A stretch of DNA of 64,000 nucleotides from JAVBQF01 sp031549195 (GTDB taxonomy: Bacteria; Bacillota_I; Bacilli_A; RF39; UBA660): contig JAVBQF010000005.1 in assembly GCA_031549195.1 (NCBI GenBank), forward strand, positions 36,049-100,048. Reading direction: 5' to 3'. Positions 17,955 to 26,256 of this stretch are shown here, piece after piece. Numbering within the stretch: the first letter of the stretch is position 1; every line of letters begins with the position of its first letter. The notes under the pieces are model-generated. The model was not told the origin of the DNA and did no database searches. It saw only the letters and a list, made by a program, of their open reading frames with translations. The position numbers were made by a program, and so were the translations under genes.

Positions 17955-18356
17955 ATGGATTGTATTTTTTGTAACATTATTAAAGGTACTATACCAAGTT
18001 ATACAGTATATGAAGATGAATTAGTAAAAGTGTTTTTAGATATTAACCCATCTACAAAGGGAGATATGTTGATTGTACCTAAAAAACATCTAGTAGACAT
18101 TAGTGAGTTAGATAATGACTTAATATTACACATCCACAAAATTGCTAATAAATTATATTTAGAACTAAAAGATAAGCTTAATATGGAAGGATTGACACTT
18201 GCTGTTAATTCTGGCTGCGCACAAGAAGTGAAACATTACCATTTGCATTTCACTCCTAGATATGCAGCTGATCATTTAATGCACACATTTGATAAAACTT
18301 TATTAGTGGATTTAAGTGAACTAATGGAAATCATTAGAAAGAGGAATAAGGTGTAG
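17955..18356 (+). CDS. HIT family nucleotide hydrolase (Hint-like)
   Basis: A 133-residue histidine-triad protein. The triad HYHLHF gives H94, H96 and H98; C3 and C6 in MDCIFCNI are typical N-terminal zinc-type residues of bacterial HIT proteins. The family hydrolyses dinucleotide polyphosphates or AMP-linked lysine. The start at 17955 follows GAAGGGA by about ten bases and matches family N-termini; a GTG 33 bases upstream is less likely. A possible promoter is TTTGCC with TACAAT (17862-17889). Two bases separate it from the next gene. Confidence 0.9.
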   Translation: MDCIFCNIIKGTIPSYTVYEDELVKVFLDINPSTKGDMLIVPKKHLVDISELDNDLILHIHKIANKLYLELKDKLNMEGLTLAVNSGCAQEVKHYHLHFTPRYAADHLMHTFDKTLLVDLSELMEIIRKRNKV

Positions 18357-18357
18357 T

Positions 18358-19218
18358 ATGGATAGAAGCGGATTTTTTGAAGACTATTTAGAAATACTTC
18401 ATTTAGACCCGAATTTTACCAAAGAAGAATTACAAGCTGCAATGGTAATAGCAACCAAGAATGCTTCATCCAAAGACATAGATAGATATTTAGACATGTA
18501 TTTGAAATTAACTGGCACTAAGAAGGATGAATATATTAAGGATTGTTTAGCTTTTAGAGAAACAGCAAGATTATTTGATAAAAAAGTAGATACACCTAAT
18601 GGTCAAGCCCCTAAATTACCATATGGTATTGAAATACCAAAAATCATTGACGAGCGTCCCTGTGAATTATTTCCATACGCAACCAGTATGGGATTTATTG
18701 TTGGTTTTAGTTCTATAACAGTTGATGATAACTTAGAAGTGATTTTGTATCACCCAGGAACAAGAGCAATGATTTATCTAGAGGTAGAAGAAAATGGTAC
18801 AATATCAAGTAGATATAATGGAACTCCTATTGTTCATTTCCCAATAAAAAAAGAACTTAGTAGCGGATCAACAGTTTTAGATACAATTGAAATAAGACAT
18901 TTACCACTTACAGATGATACTATGAATATTATTAAAGGACATCGCTTAGCTGAATGGCCACCACTAGAAAATGATACTTTAAGCTTTATAAACTCTATTA
19001 GTGATGAAAAAACAACCGAACAGATTTCTCAAGAAAACGGAGAAGATGCTGCAAAAAAATTTGCATACATAAGAACTTCACAAAAGATATTCTCTTCAGA
19101 TAATAAAATGAAGGATATGCTTGGATATTATAATGTACAATTAGTTAGTGATACAGTCCAAGAATATGGAAAAGGTGTAAAAGAAGCTATAGATGGTGCG
19201 ACTGGCAAGAAGAGATAA
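18358..19218 (+). CDS. Unknown protein with a DnaJ-like N-terminal segment
   Basis: A 286-residue soluble protein starting right after the HIT gene. Residues 9-30 (DYLEILHLDPNFTKEELQ) resemble the first helices of a J domain, but the HPD loop needed to stimulate Hsp70 is absent. The middle (about 85-215) is a beta-rich segment with an LEVEENGTISSRYNG turn; the end is helical and Lys-rich. No catalytic motif recognised. It forms an operon with the HIT gene, with a terminator four bases after its stop. Confidence 0.75.
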   Translation: MDRSGFFEDYLEILHLDPNFTKEELQAAMVIATKNASSKDIDRYLDMYLKLTGTKKDEYIKDCLAFRETARLFDKKVDTPNGQAPKLPYGIEIPKIIDERPCELFPYATSMGFIVGFSSITVDDNLEVILYHPGTRAMIYLEVEENGTISSRYNGTPIVHFPIKKELSSGSTVLDTIEIRHLPLTDDTMNIIKGHRLAEWPPLENDTLSFINSISDEKTTEQISQENGEDAAKKFAYIRTSQKIFSSDNKMKDMLGYYNVQLVSDTVQEYGKGVKEAIDGATGKKR

Positions 19219-19221
19219 AAA

Positions 19222-19247
19222 AAAGAAGACTAATCTTCTTTTTTATT
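19222..19247. terminator. Bidirectional terminator
   Basis: GAAGA with TCTTC around a four-base loop, with a T-run on each strand. It ends the plus-strand gene at 18358-19218 and the minus-strand YjcZ-like genes. Confidence 0.85.
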
Positions 19248-19248
19248 A

Positions 19249-19353
19249 TTAACAGAACCAGCTTCCTAATAGGATTGCTAATAAAATGTATAAAACTATT
19301 ATTATTAGTGCCCCATTATTTCTGCAAACAGGTTCTACTGGTTGACAAGACAT
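19249..19353 (-). CDS. YjcZ-family sporulation micro-protein
   Basis: A 34-residue peptide with one membrane helix: MSCQPVEPVC, then a polar NNGALI and a run of Ile and Leu ending LLGSWFC. The pattern of a short Cys/Pro-rich head and a hydrophobic helix closing in G-x-W is that of YjcZ/YuzL-type spore coat or membrane peptides. AAGGAGGTG stands before the ATG. It follows its paralogue by 18 bases. Function beyond sporulation is unknown. Confidence 0.7.
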   Translation of the reverse strand: MSCQPVEPVCRNNGALIIIVLYILLAILLGSWFC

Positions 19354-19371
19354 TAATTACACCTCCTTAAA

Positions 19372-19452
19372 CTAGATCCAAGCACCTAATATGATCACTA
19401 GTAAAATGAATAAAACTAAAACGATAGCTGCTGATGATCCACAATTATTCAT
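19372..19452 (-). CDS. YjcZ-family sporulation micro-protein
   Basis: A 26-residue peptide, MNNCGSSAAI followed by one hydrophobic helix and the ending LGAWI. The GAW ending and the Ser/Ala lead-in match the YjcZ family of sporulation peptides. GGAGGA lies seven bases before the ATG. It is the first of two such genes in tandem; a SigK-like promoter is possible upstream. Confidence 0.7.
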   Translation of the reverse strand: MNNCGSSAAIVLVLFILLVIILGAWI

Positions 19453-19483
19453 AATTCGATCCTCCTTTTTTCATTACTCACAT

Positions 19484-19512
19484 TATTTTATGGGATTTTT
19501 CAAAAAGTGTTC
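19484..19512 (-). promoter_or_regulatory. Possible SigK-type promoter of the YjcZ-like pair
   Basis: CATAAAATA (19492-19484) fits the SigK -10 form CATANNNTA, and GAACA (19512-19508) lies 15 bases upstream where an AC-type -35 is expected. Short motifs in AT-rich DNA occur by chance, so this is tentative. Confidence 0.35.
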
Positions 19513-19547
19513 GGACTTATATGAAAATTTATCTAAAATAATTGTAA

Positions 19548-19576
19548 TTCACACCTATATTTGTTATGATTATAAT
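19548..19576 (+). promoter_or_regulatory. SigA-type promoter of prsA
   Basis: TTCACA (19548-19553), 17-base spacer, TATAAT (19571-19576). AGGGAG and the prsA start follow. Confidence 0.75.
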
Positions 19577-19601
19577 GTACATTTGAAGGGAGAGTTAACA
19601 A

Positions 19602-20576
19602 ATGAAGAAAATATTAGCAAGTACACTTATAATGTTATTATTTGTAACAAGCTGTGGAAAGATACCTACATTAAGCAATGGAGAGGAAGCTGTCGTTACA
19701 CTTGATGATGGTGGAATATCAGTGAATGAATTATACGAGGAAATGAAAAATACATATGCACTTAGTACCTTACTTGATTTAATTGATAATAAGATATTAA
19801 GTGAAAAATATCCAAGTGGAGAAGATGAAGAAAGTTACATTAAAGGACAACTTGATAGTATGCAATTATATTATGATTACTATTATAAAGAAAGTTATCC
19901 ATCATTTGAAGCATTCGTTTATTCACAATACAATGTATCAAGCATTGATGCCGTTAAAAAGATATTAGGACTTGAGTACAAAAGAAATCAAGTTGTACTT
20001 GAATATGCTAAAGGATTAGTAACCGATAAGGAAATTCAAAACTATTATGATGATGATGTAATTGCAGAAATTAGAGCAAGTCATATATTAATAACTACGG
20101 ATTATGCAGATGGTGCAACAGATGAACAGAAAGCAGAGATTGATAAAACTGCATTAGAGCAAGCAAAAAGTATTATTACAAAATTGAACAATGGTGAAAA
20201 ATTTGAAGATTTAGCAAAAGAATATTCCAAAGATAATAGCGCTTCTAATGGTGGAGATGTCAATTGGTTTGGTCATGGTGAAATGGTTGAAGAATTTGAA
20301 AATGCTGCTATTAAACTTAAAAAAGGTGAGTATACAAAAGAGCCTGTTAAAACGAAATATGGTTATCATATCATATTAAAGACTGATGAAAGAGAAAAAG
20401 CTAAATTAGAAGATATTAAAGAAGAAGTAATCGAATCAGTCGCTGAAGATAAAGTTGAAAATACTAAAAATATTAAAATTTTAGCACTTATTGATTTTAG
20501 GAAAGACAATGGAATAAAAATAGAAGATCCTGAACTTGCAAAACAATATAAAACATATATAGAAAATTATAAGTAA
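19602..20576 (+). CDS. prsA: Foldase lipoprotein PrsA (parvulin-type peptidyl-prolyl isomerase)
   Basis: A 324-residue lipoprotein that helps secreted proteins fold outside the membrane. The signal ends LFVTSC (Cys18). A helical chaperone part (about 35-150) is followed by a parvulin domain with RASHILITT, NGEKFEDLAKEYSKD and a GYHIILKTD strand (about 158-265). Length agrees with PrsA. Its own promoter and terminator flank it. It probably serves the wall-assembly proteins encoded nearby. Confidence 0.93.
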   Translation: MKKILASTLIMLLFVTSCGKIPTLSNGEEAVVTLDDGGISVNELYEEMKNTYALSTLLDLIDNKILSEKYPSGEDEESYIKGQLDSMQLYYDYYYKESYPSFEAFVYSQYNVSSIDAVKKILGLEYKRNQVVLEYAKGLVTDKEIQNYYDDDVIAEIRASHILITTDYADGATDEQKAEIDKTALEQAKSIITKLNNGEKFEDLAKEYSKDNSASNGGDVNWFGHGEMVEEFENAAIKLKKGEYTKEPVKTKYGYHIILKTDEREKAKLEDIKEEVIESVAEDKVENTKNIKILALIDFRKDNGIKIEDPELAKQYKTYIENYK

Positions 20577-20597
20577 AAGAGAGAAATCTCTTTTTTT
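20576..20597 (+). terminator. Terminator of prsA
   Basis: AAAGAGA with TCTCTTT around GAAA, then a T-run. It lies directly after the prsA stop and just before the ribosome-binding site of the next gene, so some read-through is likely. Confidence 0.8.
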
Positions 20598-20607
20598 AGG
20601 AGAAAAT

Positions 20608-21174
20608 ATGATGATAATTATAGAATATATTAGAAGGTTACTCCCCTATATGTTAATAGCTCTACCATTCTACATTGCTATTAGATATATTATAGTAAAA
20701 TTAAAAAGAGACTTTAAATTTAATCTCTTTCATGAACTTGGTTTGCTGATCTTTATAATCTTTATATTTTGGTTTTTATCATTAACTATAAGAGCTAAAC
20801 TTCCTTATACATTTTCTTTTAAAGGAAGTATTAATCTTATTCCATTCAAAACTATTTTAAAGCAAATAAAAGGATTATTTGAGTATAATCAACAAAATAA
20901 CTTTTTGATAAATATATTAGGAAATGTTGCAATGTTTATACCAATTGGTTTCTTTCCAGCATTGCTATATGAAAAAGCAAATATAAAAGTCTCACTTTTA
21001 TCAGGTTTTTTATTGTCATTATTTATTGAATGTTTGCAACTAATACTACCAAGAACAACTGATATTGATGATATAATATTAAATACAATAGGTGCACTGC
21101 TTGGATATTTAATATACAAATTAATTGCAAAGTCCAAATTTATTAGAAAGTTTAAATATCACTATTATAATTAG
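20608..21174 (+). CDS. VanZ-like membrane protein
   Basis: A 188-residue protein with about five membrane helices. The family pattern is clear: NILGNVAMFIPIGFFPALL, then a helix with IECLQLIL and the TDIDDIILNTIGALLGY signature. VanZ proteins are linked to teicoplanin resistance and other envelope functions, though the reaction is unknown. AGGAG precedes the ATG. Its last 23 bases overlap the end of recX on the other strand. Confidence 0.85.
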   Translation: MMIIIEYIRRLLPYMLIALPFYIAIRYIIVKLKRDFKFNLFHELGLLIFIIFIFWFLSLTIRAKLPYTFSFKGSINLIPFKTILKQIKGLFEYNQQNNFLINILGNVAMFIPIGFFPALLYEKANIKVSLLSGFLLSLFIECLQLILPRTTDIDDIILNTIGALLGYLIYKLIAKSKFIRKFKYHYYN

Positions 21175-21907
21175 AGAAGCCTTGTCTATACATCTTCTCT
21201 TTTATTTTGTATTCAAGTTCATTGCCTTGATATTTCCTCGATAACTTCTTATAAAGTTTATCATACTCTTTTTTTGCTATATCTATATCACTAATTATCT
21301 TTTCCTTCTCAACTAAGGATACAATCAAACACTTTTCATATCCTAAGTTAGATAAGTAGTTTATTATTTTATTTTTCAACATTATTGAGCTTTTATTTCT
21401 ATTAGTAGACTTAAGTTTATTAATAATTTTATTAATTTTTTCTATTTGAAGTGATTCATTAAATAAGATTAAATTATCTTGAATAATTGATTCATCTACT
21501 CCCTTTTTTTCAAGTTCTCTAGCTATTTTATAAGGACCATCACTACTTAAATGTATCCTATCATTAATTAAAGACTTGGCATAACTATTATCATTCAAAT
21601 ATCCTCTTTCAACCAATATTCTTATAGTATTATTTATTATATCTTTATGGACTTCATATTTTAAAAGATATTCTGATACTTCTTTTATGCTTCGCATCTT
21701 AGTAGAAATATACTTTATAGCTTGATCATAAGCAATAAAAGTAATATTTTCTTCTAATAACTTTTCCATCTTTTTATCATCTATTTTTTTATTAATAAGT
21801 AAATCATATTTAAGTATTAAATCTTCATGTACTATAATTGACTCTTCATTATCAAGTTCTATTTTATACTGTCCATTCTTTTGTTTTGTAAACTTATTTA
21901 TAAGCAT
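21152..21907 (-). CDS. recX: Regulatory protein RecX
   Basis: A 251-residue RecX-like protein made of repeated three-helix modules (for example DQAIKYISTKMRSIKEVSEYL and the following VERGYLNDNSYAKSLI). RecX binds RecA filaments and modulates recombination. The length resembles that of Bacillus, longer than in proteobacteria. Start at 21907 follows AGGTGAT; a GTG nine bases upstream is less likely. It is unlinked to recA (35536). A good SigA promoter lies upstream. Confidence 0.9.
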   Translation of the reverse strand: MLINKFTKQKNGQYKIELDNEESIIVHEDLILKYDLLINKKIDDKKMEKLLEENITFIAYDQAIKYISTKMRSIKEVSEYLLKYEVHKDIINNTIRILVERGYLNDNSYAKSLINDRIHLSSDGPYKIARELEKKGVDESIIQDNLILFNESLQIEKINKIINKLKSTNRNKSSIMLKNKIINYLSNLGYEKCLIVSLVEKEKIISDIDIAKKEYDKLYKKLSRKYQGNELEYKIKEKMYRQGFSNYNSDI

Positions 21908-21924
21908 TTTTATCACCTAAGCAC

Positions 21925-21953
21925 ATTATATATCAAACAAACATTTGTGTAAA
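21925..21953 (-). promoter_or_regulatory. SigA-type promoter of recX
   Basis: TTTACA (21953-21948), 17-base spacer, TATAAT (21930-21925) on the minus strand, 18 bases before the start codon. Confidence 0.75.
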
Positions 21954-22006
21954 TAATTAAAATAAAAATTATTTATAAAATTACTATATACATTTAAAAT
22001 GAAGAC

Positions 22007-22213
22007 TTATTCAGTCTCCATCTTTACTGTTATTAAATTTTCAGCAATCTCTTCTAATGCTCTTCCAATATTTTTCTTTGATACATATTTGTTGCTTTTC
22101 ATTTGATAATGATCAGTAGCAGTCATCTCTTTACTACGTCTTGCTGAAATATGAACAAGTTGATATTTAGAATCAACTACATTTAATAGTTTATCGATTG
22201 ATGGATATATCAC
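22007..22213 (-). CDS. rpoZ: RNA polymerase omega subunit
   Basis: A 68-residue protein reading (M)IYPSIDKLLNVVDSKYQL, ISARRSKEM and later KNIGRALEEIAENLI, all typical of Firmicute omega, which helps assemble RNA polymerase. The start is GTG at 22213, five bases after AAGGTGA; an open frame reaches further upstream but is not conserved. In many Bacillota rpoZ follows gmk; here it stands alone, with the glycosyltransferase operon ending 120 bases upstream. Confidence 0.9.
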   Translation of the reverse strand: MIYPSIDKLLNVVDSKYQLVHISARRSKEMTATDHYQMKSNKYVSKKNIGRALEEIAENLITVKMETE

Positions 22214-22332
22214 AAAAATCACCTTCCCTAGTATAAGAATACATTTATTTACATTTGATTTCAATAGTTTTTGTAAAACTTGACAATCATTTACAAATAT
22301 ATACATTTTGTGCTAGGTTTCGACATTGTAAA

Positions 22333-23271
22333 CTATAAATCTTCTTCTGTTTCACCAATTATATATACTGGCCTATTTTTTGTTTCAAGATAAGTTTTCG
22401 CAAGATATTGACCTAGTATTCCTGTACAGAATAATTGAATTCCTGAAACAAAGAATATAATACATACAAGTGACGGCCATCCGCTTGTTGGATCACCCAT
22501 TGCAAGTGTTCTAACAATAATAACCACTATCATAATCATAGATATTAAGAAAAATAATATTCCCATTATACTTGATATTATTAATGGTACTGTAGAAAAT
22601 CCAATTATACCTTCAAGTGCATAACCAAATAATTTCCAAAATGACCACTTAGTAACACCAGCAACTCTGTCTTGGTTTTCAAATGCTATCCACTTTGTTT
22701 TAAAGCCAACAAAACTAAATATCCCTTTAGAATAACGATTGTATTCTTTCATTGAAAGAACTGCATCTACCATTTTCCTTTTCATCAATCTAAAGTCTCT
22801 AGCACCATCAACCATTTCAGTCTTACTCATTGCATTAATTATTTTATAAAACCATTTTGTACAAATTTTTCTAATAAATGAATAACCCTTTCTTGAAACA
22901 CTTCTAGTAGCAATACAGTCATAATCTTCTTCCTCAAGTGTTTTTAATAATTCTGGTAATAAACTTGGTGGATCTTGTAAATCTGCATCCATTACACAAA
23001 CATAATCACCACTTGCCAAGCTTAATCCTGCATACATAGCTCCTTCTTTACCAAAGTTTCTTGATAATGAAGCATACCTTACTCTCTTATCACTTCTTGC
23101 CAATTCTCTCATGATTAATAATGTGTTATCACGCGATCCATCATTTACAAAAATAAATTCGAAATTCACTTCTTTCATCTTATTTGCAATTTTACTTGCT
23201 TCATCATAAAATAATGGTAATGACTCTTGTTCGTTATAACAAGGTACAACAACTGATATTTTCTTTTTCAT
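22333..23271 (-). CDS. Polyprenyl-phosphate glycosyltransferase, GtrB/CsbB-like
   Basis: A 312-residue GT2 enzyme with two C-terminal membrane helices. The catalytic domain begins SVVVPCYNEQESL; VMDADLQDPPSLL gives the DxD, and QDRVAGVTKWSFWKL is the typical membrane-proximal segment. Such enzymes load a sugar onto undecaprenyl phosphate at the inner face for later transfer outside. It is the last gene of a four-gene unit (25740 to 22333), ten bases after the polytopic protein that could be the acceptor-side transferase (inference). Confidence 0.9.
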   Translation of the reverse strand: MKKKISVVVPCYNEQESLPLFYDEASKIANKMKEVNFEFIFVNDGSRDNTLLIMRELARSDKRVRYASLSRNFGKEGAMYAGLSLASGDYVCVMDADLQDPPSLLPELLKTLEEEDYDCIATRSVSRKGYSFIRKICTKWFYKIINAMSKTEMVDGARDFRLMKRKMVDAVLSMKEYNRYSKGIFSFVGFKTKWIAFENQDRVAGVTKWSFWKLFGYALEGIIGFSTVPLIISSIMGILFFLISMIMIVVIIVRTLAMGDPTSGWPSLVCIIFFVSGIQLFCTGILGQYLAKTYLETKNRPVYIIGETEEDL

Positions 23272-23281
23272 AACTATCTCC

Positions 23282-24778
23282 TTACTTCTTTACACCTTTT
23301 TCAATTGCTTCAAATATTCCAAAATATTTGACATCTATTTTTTTATTACTTGGTATATTGTAATACTTTTTAAATATTTCTTCTTCCCTATTAGTTGTAG
23401 GATTATAATCAAATACCAAGTGTAAAGGGTTTGCTTTTACTTCAATAACTTCATTATCTGTAACAATCTGCTCTTTAATATATTCTTGTTTGGTATAATC
23501 AATATATCTAATTATTCCTAAACTTATTATATAATATATTGCTACAACTACAAGCAAAACCTTTAAAATATGAAAATTTAGATTCAAATTTAAATCTTTA
23601 ATAGCAACGACTGAAGAAAAAATAAATACTAAAATAAATATTATAGAATATCTGTCATACCATATTGGTATAAATAGCATAACTACTGATATAGAAACAG
23701 CCATAAATAATAAAAGTAATATTAAATTTCTGACTTTTTTATCATTAATTATTATGAATATACTATAAATAAATAGTCCTAAAAATAATAACCAATAAAA
23801 GATAAAATATGAATTATATGTATTGAATATGCCATGATAACTACTTATTACTAAGTTTAAATTAAACGGTATCAACAATGAAAAGTTACATATAATTGTA
23901 AATATTGGAATTATATTAAACAATACTATAACTAATCTATTATATGGTTTAGATTTAAATACATCAATTACCACATAATTAATTGGTATCAACATGAGAA
24001 GCATTGTAAAAGTATTTCTTGTAAATAGATATTTAATAAAGTTAGGTATATTTTCTATCTTTTTGTCCCATAAATTTAAACTTGAAAAGAACTCATTAGC
24101 ACTAAAAATGCCTGTATTTTTAAGCATTAATATCAATGAAATGGAAGATACTATAGTTAAAATAAGATTAAAATATTTAATCTTTTTTGATTTTAAACTC
24201 ATATATATAAGATATACAATATTTGTTAATAAAAAACCAATACCTATAACTTCATTAAGAAGAGGAATTGAAATTCCTAATAACAAAAGAACAATATTTT
24301 TCTTACTTTTTTTTATTTCCAATTTATTCATATAATAAAAATAATAAATTGATAATATACTTGGAAAAGTATTGAAAACACTGCCTTCAATCCAAGTATA
24401 ATTTTGTGAAAAAGTTAGAGTATTTACAAGTAGTATTCCAAGAAATGGTAACAGATAGTAATATTTATTTTTAACAATTCCAAGCATCTCTGATACCATA
24501 TATACAAAATTACTCATAAGAAGGGCAAAAAGAACATCAAATATCATTTTATTACTGCATAAAACATTTATTAAAAAACGACCTAAAATTCTTCCTTCCC
24601 CATTTTTATATAGTTCTATAGCATTTGCAATAGAATCATTTATTCCGCCATTACCAATCAAAAAACTACCGTAATCCGCACCAGTTAAAGGTGCTAAAAA
24701 ACTAAGAATGAAAAAAAAGAAAAATGTTCCAATTACTACTCTATATTTAAAATCTATTACTTCTAATCTTTCTTTCAT
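23282..24778 (-). CDS. Polytopic membrane protein, DUF6056-like glycan transferase candidate
   Basis: A 498-residue protein with about twelve membrane helices. An early extracellular loop has PLTGADYGS and later GEGRILGRFL, a pattern of the DUF6056 family and reminiscent of GT-C glycosyltransferases. The C-terminal 50 residues are soluble. It sits between the Alg13/Alg14-like pair and GtrB, with gaps of about ten bases, and could transfer a lipid-linked sugar to a surface polymer. Function is inferred from context. Confidence 0.75.
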   Translation of the reverse strand: MKERLEVIDFKYRVVIGTFFFFFILSFLAPLTGADYGSFLIGNGGINDSIANAIELYKNGEGRILGRFLINVLCSNKMIFDVLFALLMSNFVYMVSEMLGIVKNKYYYLLPFLGILLVNTLTFSQNYTWIEGSVFNTFPSILSIYYFYYMNKLEIKKSKKNIVLLLLGISIPLLNEVIGIGFLLTNIVYLIYMSLKSKKIKYFNLILTIVSSISLILMLKNTGIFSANEFFSSLNLWDKKIENIPNFIKYLFTRNTFTMLLMLIPINYVVIDVFKSKPYNRLVIVLFNIIPIFTIICNFSLLIPFNLNLVISSYHGIFNTYNSYFIFYWLLFLGLFIYSIFIIINDKKVRNLILLLLFMAVSISVVMLFIPIWYDRYSIIFILVFIFSSVVAIKDLNLNLNFHILKVLLVVVAIYYIISLGIIRYIDYTKQEYIKEQIVTDNEVIEVKANPLHLVFDYNPTTNREEEIFKKYYNIPSNKKIDVKYFGIFEAIEKGVKK

Positions 24779-24787
24779 AAATCACCT

Positions 24788-25267
24788 TTAAATACTATCA
24801 ATATAATTTGATATTAAATTAATCATATTTTCTGTATTACTTTTATATTTTTTAGGTTTAAATGTTTTCACACGTTCTAATATGTTACCAAACTTTGTAA
24901 AATCCTTTAATTCCAATATATGACCATCATGAGCTAATTTACTTACTATTTGTATTTGATGATCATTGACATGTTCTTTATATTTTTCTAGTCTTGCTGC
25001 TGCTATAACAATCTTGTTGTGATTAAGACCAGATAGTATTGATCCAACTCCACCATGTGTAATTAATAAACTGCATCTTTCAATTATTTTTTCAAATTCA
25101 TCGCTTTCAATGTAATCAAATGTCTTTATATTTTTTGATTCATACTTTGTACAGCCAACTTGAGCGATTACTTCTTCCTTAATACTACCCTTTTCTATTT
25201 CTTCATCTACTGCTTTTAATAATCTTTCAAAGCTTTTATCTTGAGTACCTAATGTTACAAATATCAT
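24788..25267 (-). CDS. Alg13/PssE-like glycosyltransferase subunit
   Basis: A 159-residue cytosolic protein of the GT28 C-terminal type: it opens MIFVTLGTQ and carries the donor-binding THGGVGSILSGL near residue 75 and HVNDHQIQIV near 105. In exopolysaccharide systems this half works with an Alg14/PssD-like membrane half to add the second sugar to a lipid-linked sugar. The ATG at 25267 overlaps the stop of the partner by one base. Confidence 0.9.
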   Translation of the reverse strand: MIFVTLGTQDKSFERLLKAVDEEIEKGSIKEEVIAQVGCTKYESKNIKTFDYIESDEFEKIIERCSLLITHGGVGSILSGLNHNKIVIAAARLEKYKEHVNDHQIQIVSKLAHDGHILELKDFTKFGNILERVKTFKPKKYKSNTENMINLISNYIDSI

Positions 25268-25740
25268 TAATAAATCCAACCTCCATAAGTAGCTTTTGGA
25301 TAAATTTTAAGCATGCTTTCCCATTGTACAATAAACAGGTCAGCAAAATAATAAATTAATCTTCCAGTTACTGTTTTAGTATTCATATTAGCAAGTGTCT
25401 CAATATAAATAATTTTACTTCCAAATATTTTTCCTATGCAGCACATTGGTCCTGCTGTATGAGCACCTGTAGTAATTATGAATTTAGGCCTTATTTTAAA
25501 ATATAAGTATAAACTTTTAACGCTGTTATAAAGTAATTTAAAAGGATATATTATAAAGTTAAGCTTGGTTCCATATACCAAAAAAGAAACTCTATTGGGA
25601 TACTTATTTATTAAGTTCATATTAGATTTAGTCTTTTCAGTTATTATATGATAGTCATATTTATTAAACAAATCTTTTAACTGCATCATTTCAGACAAAT
25701 GACCACCAGTTGATGATATAAACAATATTTTTTTCTTCAT
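25267..25740 (-). CDS. Alg14/PssD-like glycosyltransferase subunit
   Basis: A 157-residue membrane-associated partner of the Alg13-like protein. It begins KKILFISSTGGHLSEMMQL, the family signature, and has FIITTGAHTAGPMC at about 88-101 and IYIETLAN after it. It recruits the catalytic half to the membrane. First gene of the four-gene unit, with AGAGGAA before its ATG. Confidence 0.9.
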   Translation of the reverse strand: MKKKILFISSTGGHLSEMMQLKDLFNKYDYHIITEKTKSNMNLINKYPNRVSFLVYGTKLNFIIYPFKLLYNSVKSLYLYFKIRPKFIITTGAHTAGPMCCIGKIFGSKIIYIETLANMNTKTVTGRLIYYFADLFIVQWESMLKIYPKATYGGWIY

Positions 25741-25905
25741 AATTCCTCTTTATTTTGAAACTCAATTTACAATTATATTTTAACATATATATATAATGTT
25801 TTCAATTAAGAGAATTAAAAGATGGTGGCATATAATAAAAATAATTCAATTTCTTGAATTATTTTCTAATATCTTTTTATATCATTTATAAGCATTTAAC
25901 TTTTA

Positions 25906-26110
25906 CTAATCACAATTAAATGCAACAAAAATGGTTCCATCAAAATATGAAGTAACGCTTTGATCCAAGCAAGATTGAGATGGTTCACCACCAGCACCAC
26001 ATAGTTCAATTAAATATACATCAATACCAGTGAAATAAAAGAATTGACACCATCACTATATTCATAATCATATGCTGTTACATATGTATTATTTGTTTTG
26101 TGGTGCAATG
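25906..26110 (-). pseudogene. Possible frameshifted gene remnant
   Basis: Two short reading frames on the minus strand look like one sequence broken by a frameshift: first VTAYDYEYSDGVNSF, then in another frame TGIDVYLIELCGAGGEPS, continuing through a Cys-containing stretch to TAG at 25906. No start codon or ribosome-binding site is found. It may be a decayed exported or pilin-like protein. It lies in the 516-base gap between divergent surface operons; the rest of that gap holds only the upstream region of the next gene, with TATAAT at about 26213. Confidence 0.3.
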
Positions 26111-26256
26111 TAAAAAAATTGTTTCTATTAAATGTAAATCATATAAAATATGTAAAATATTGTCTAAACATATATAAACACAACTCATAAAATGGTAATA
26201 CAATTACTTTTTTGTTATAATAATAATGAAAAAAACAATGGAAAAGGAGGCTTTTA

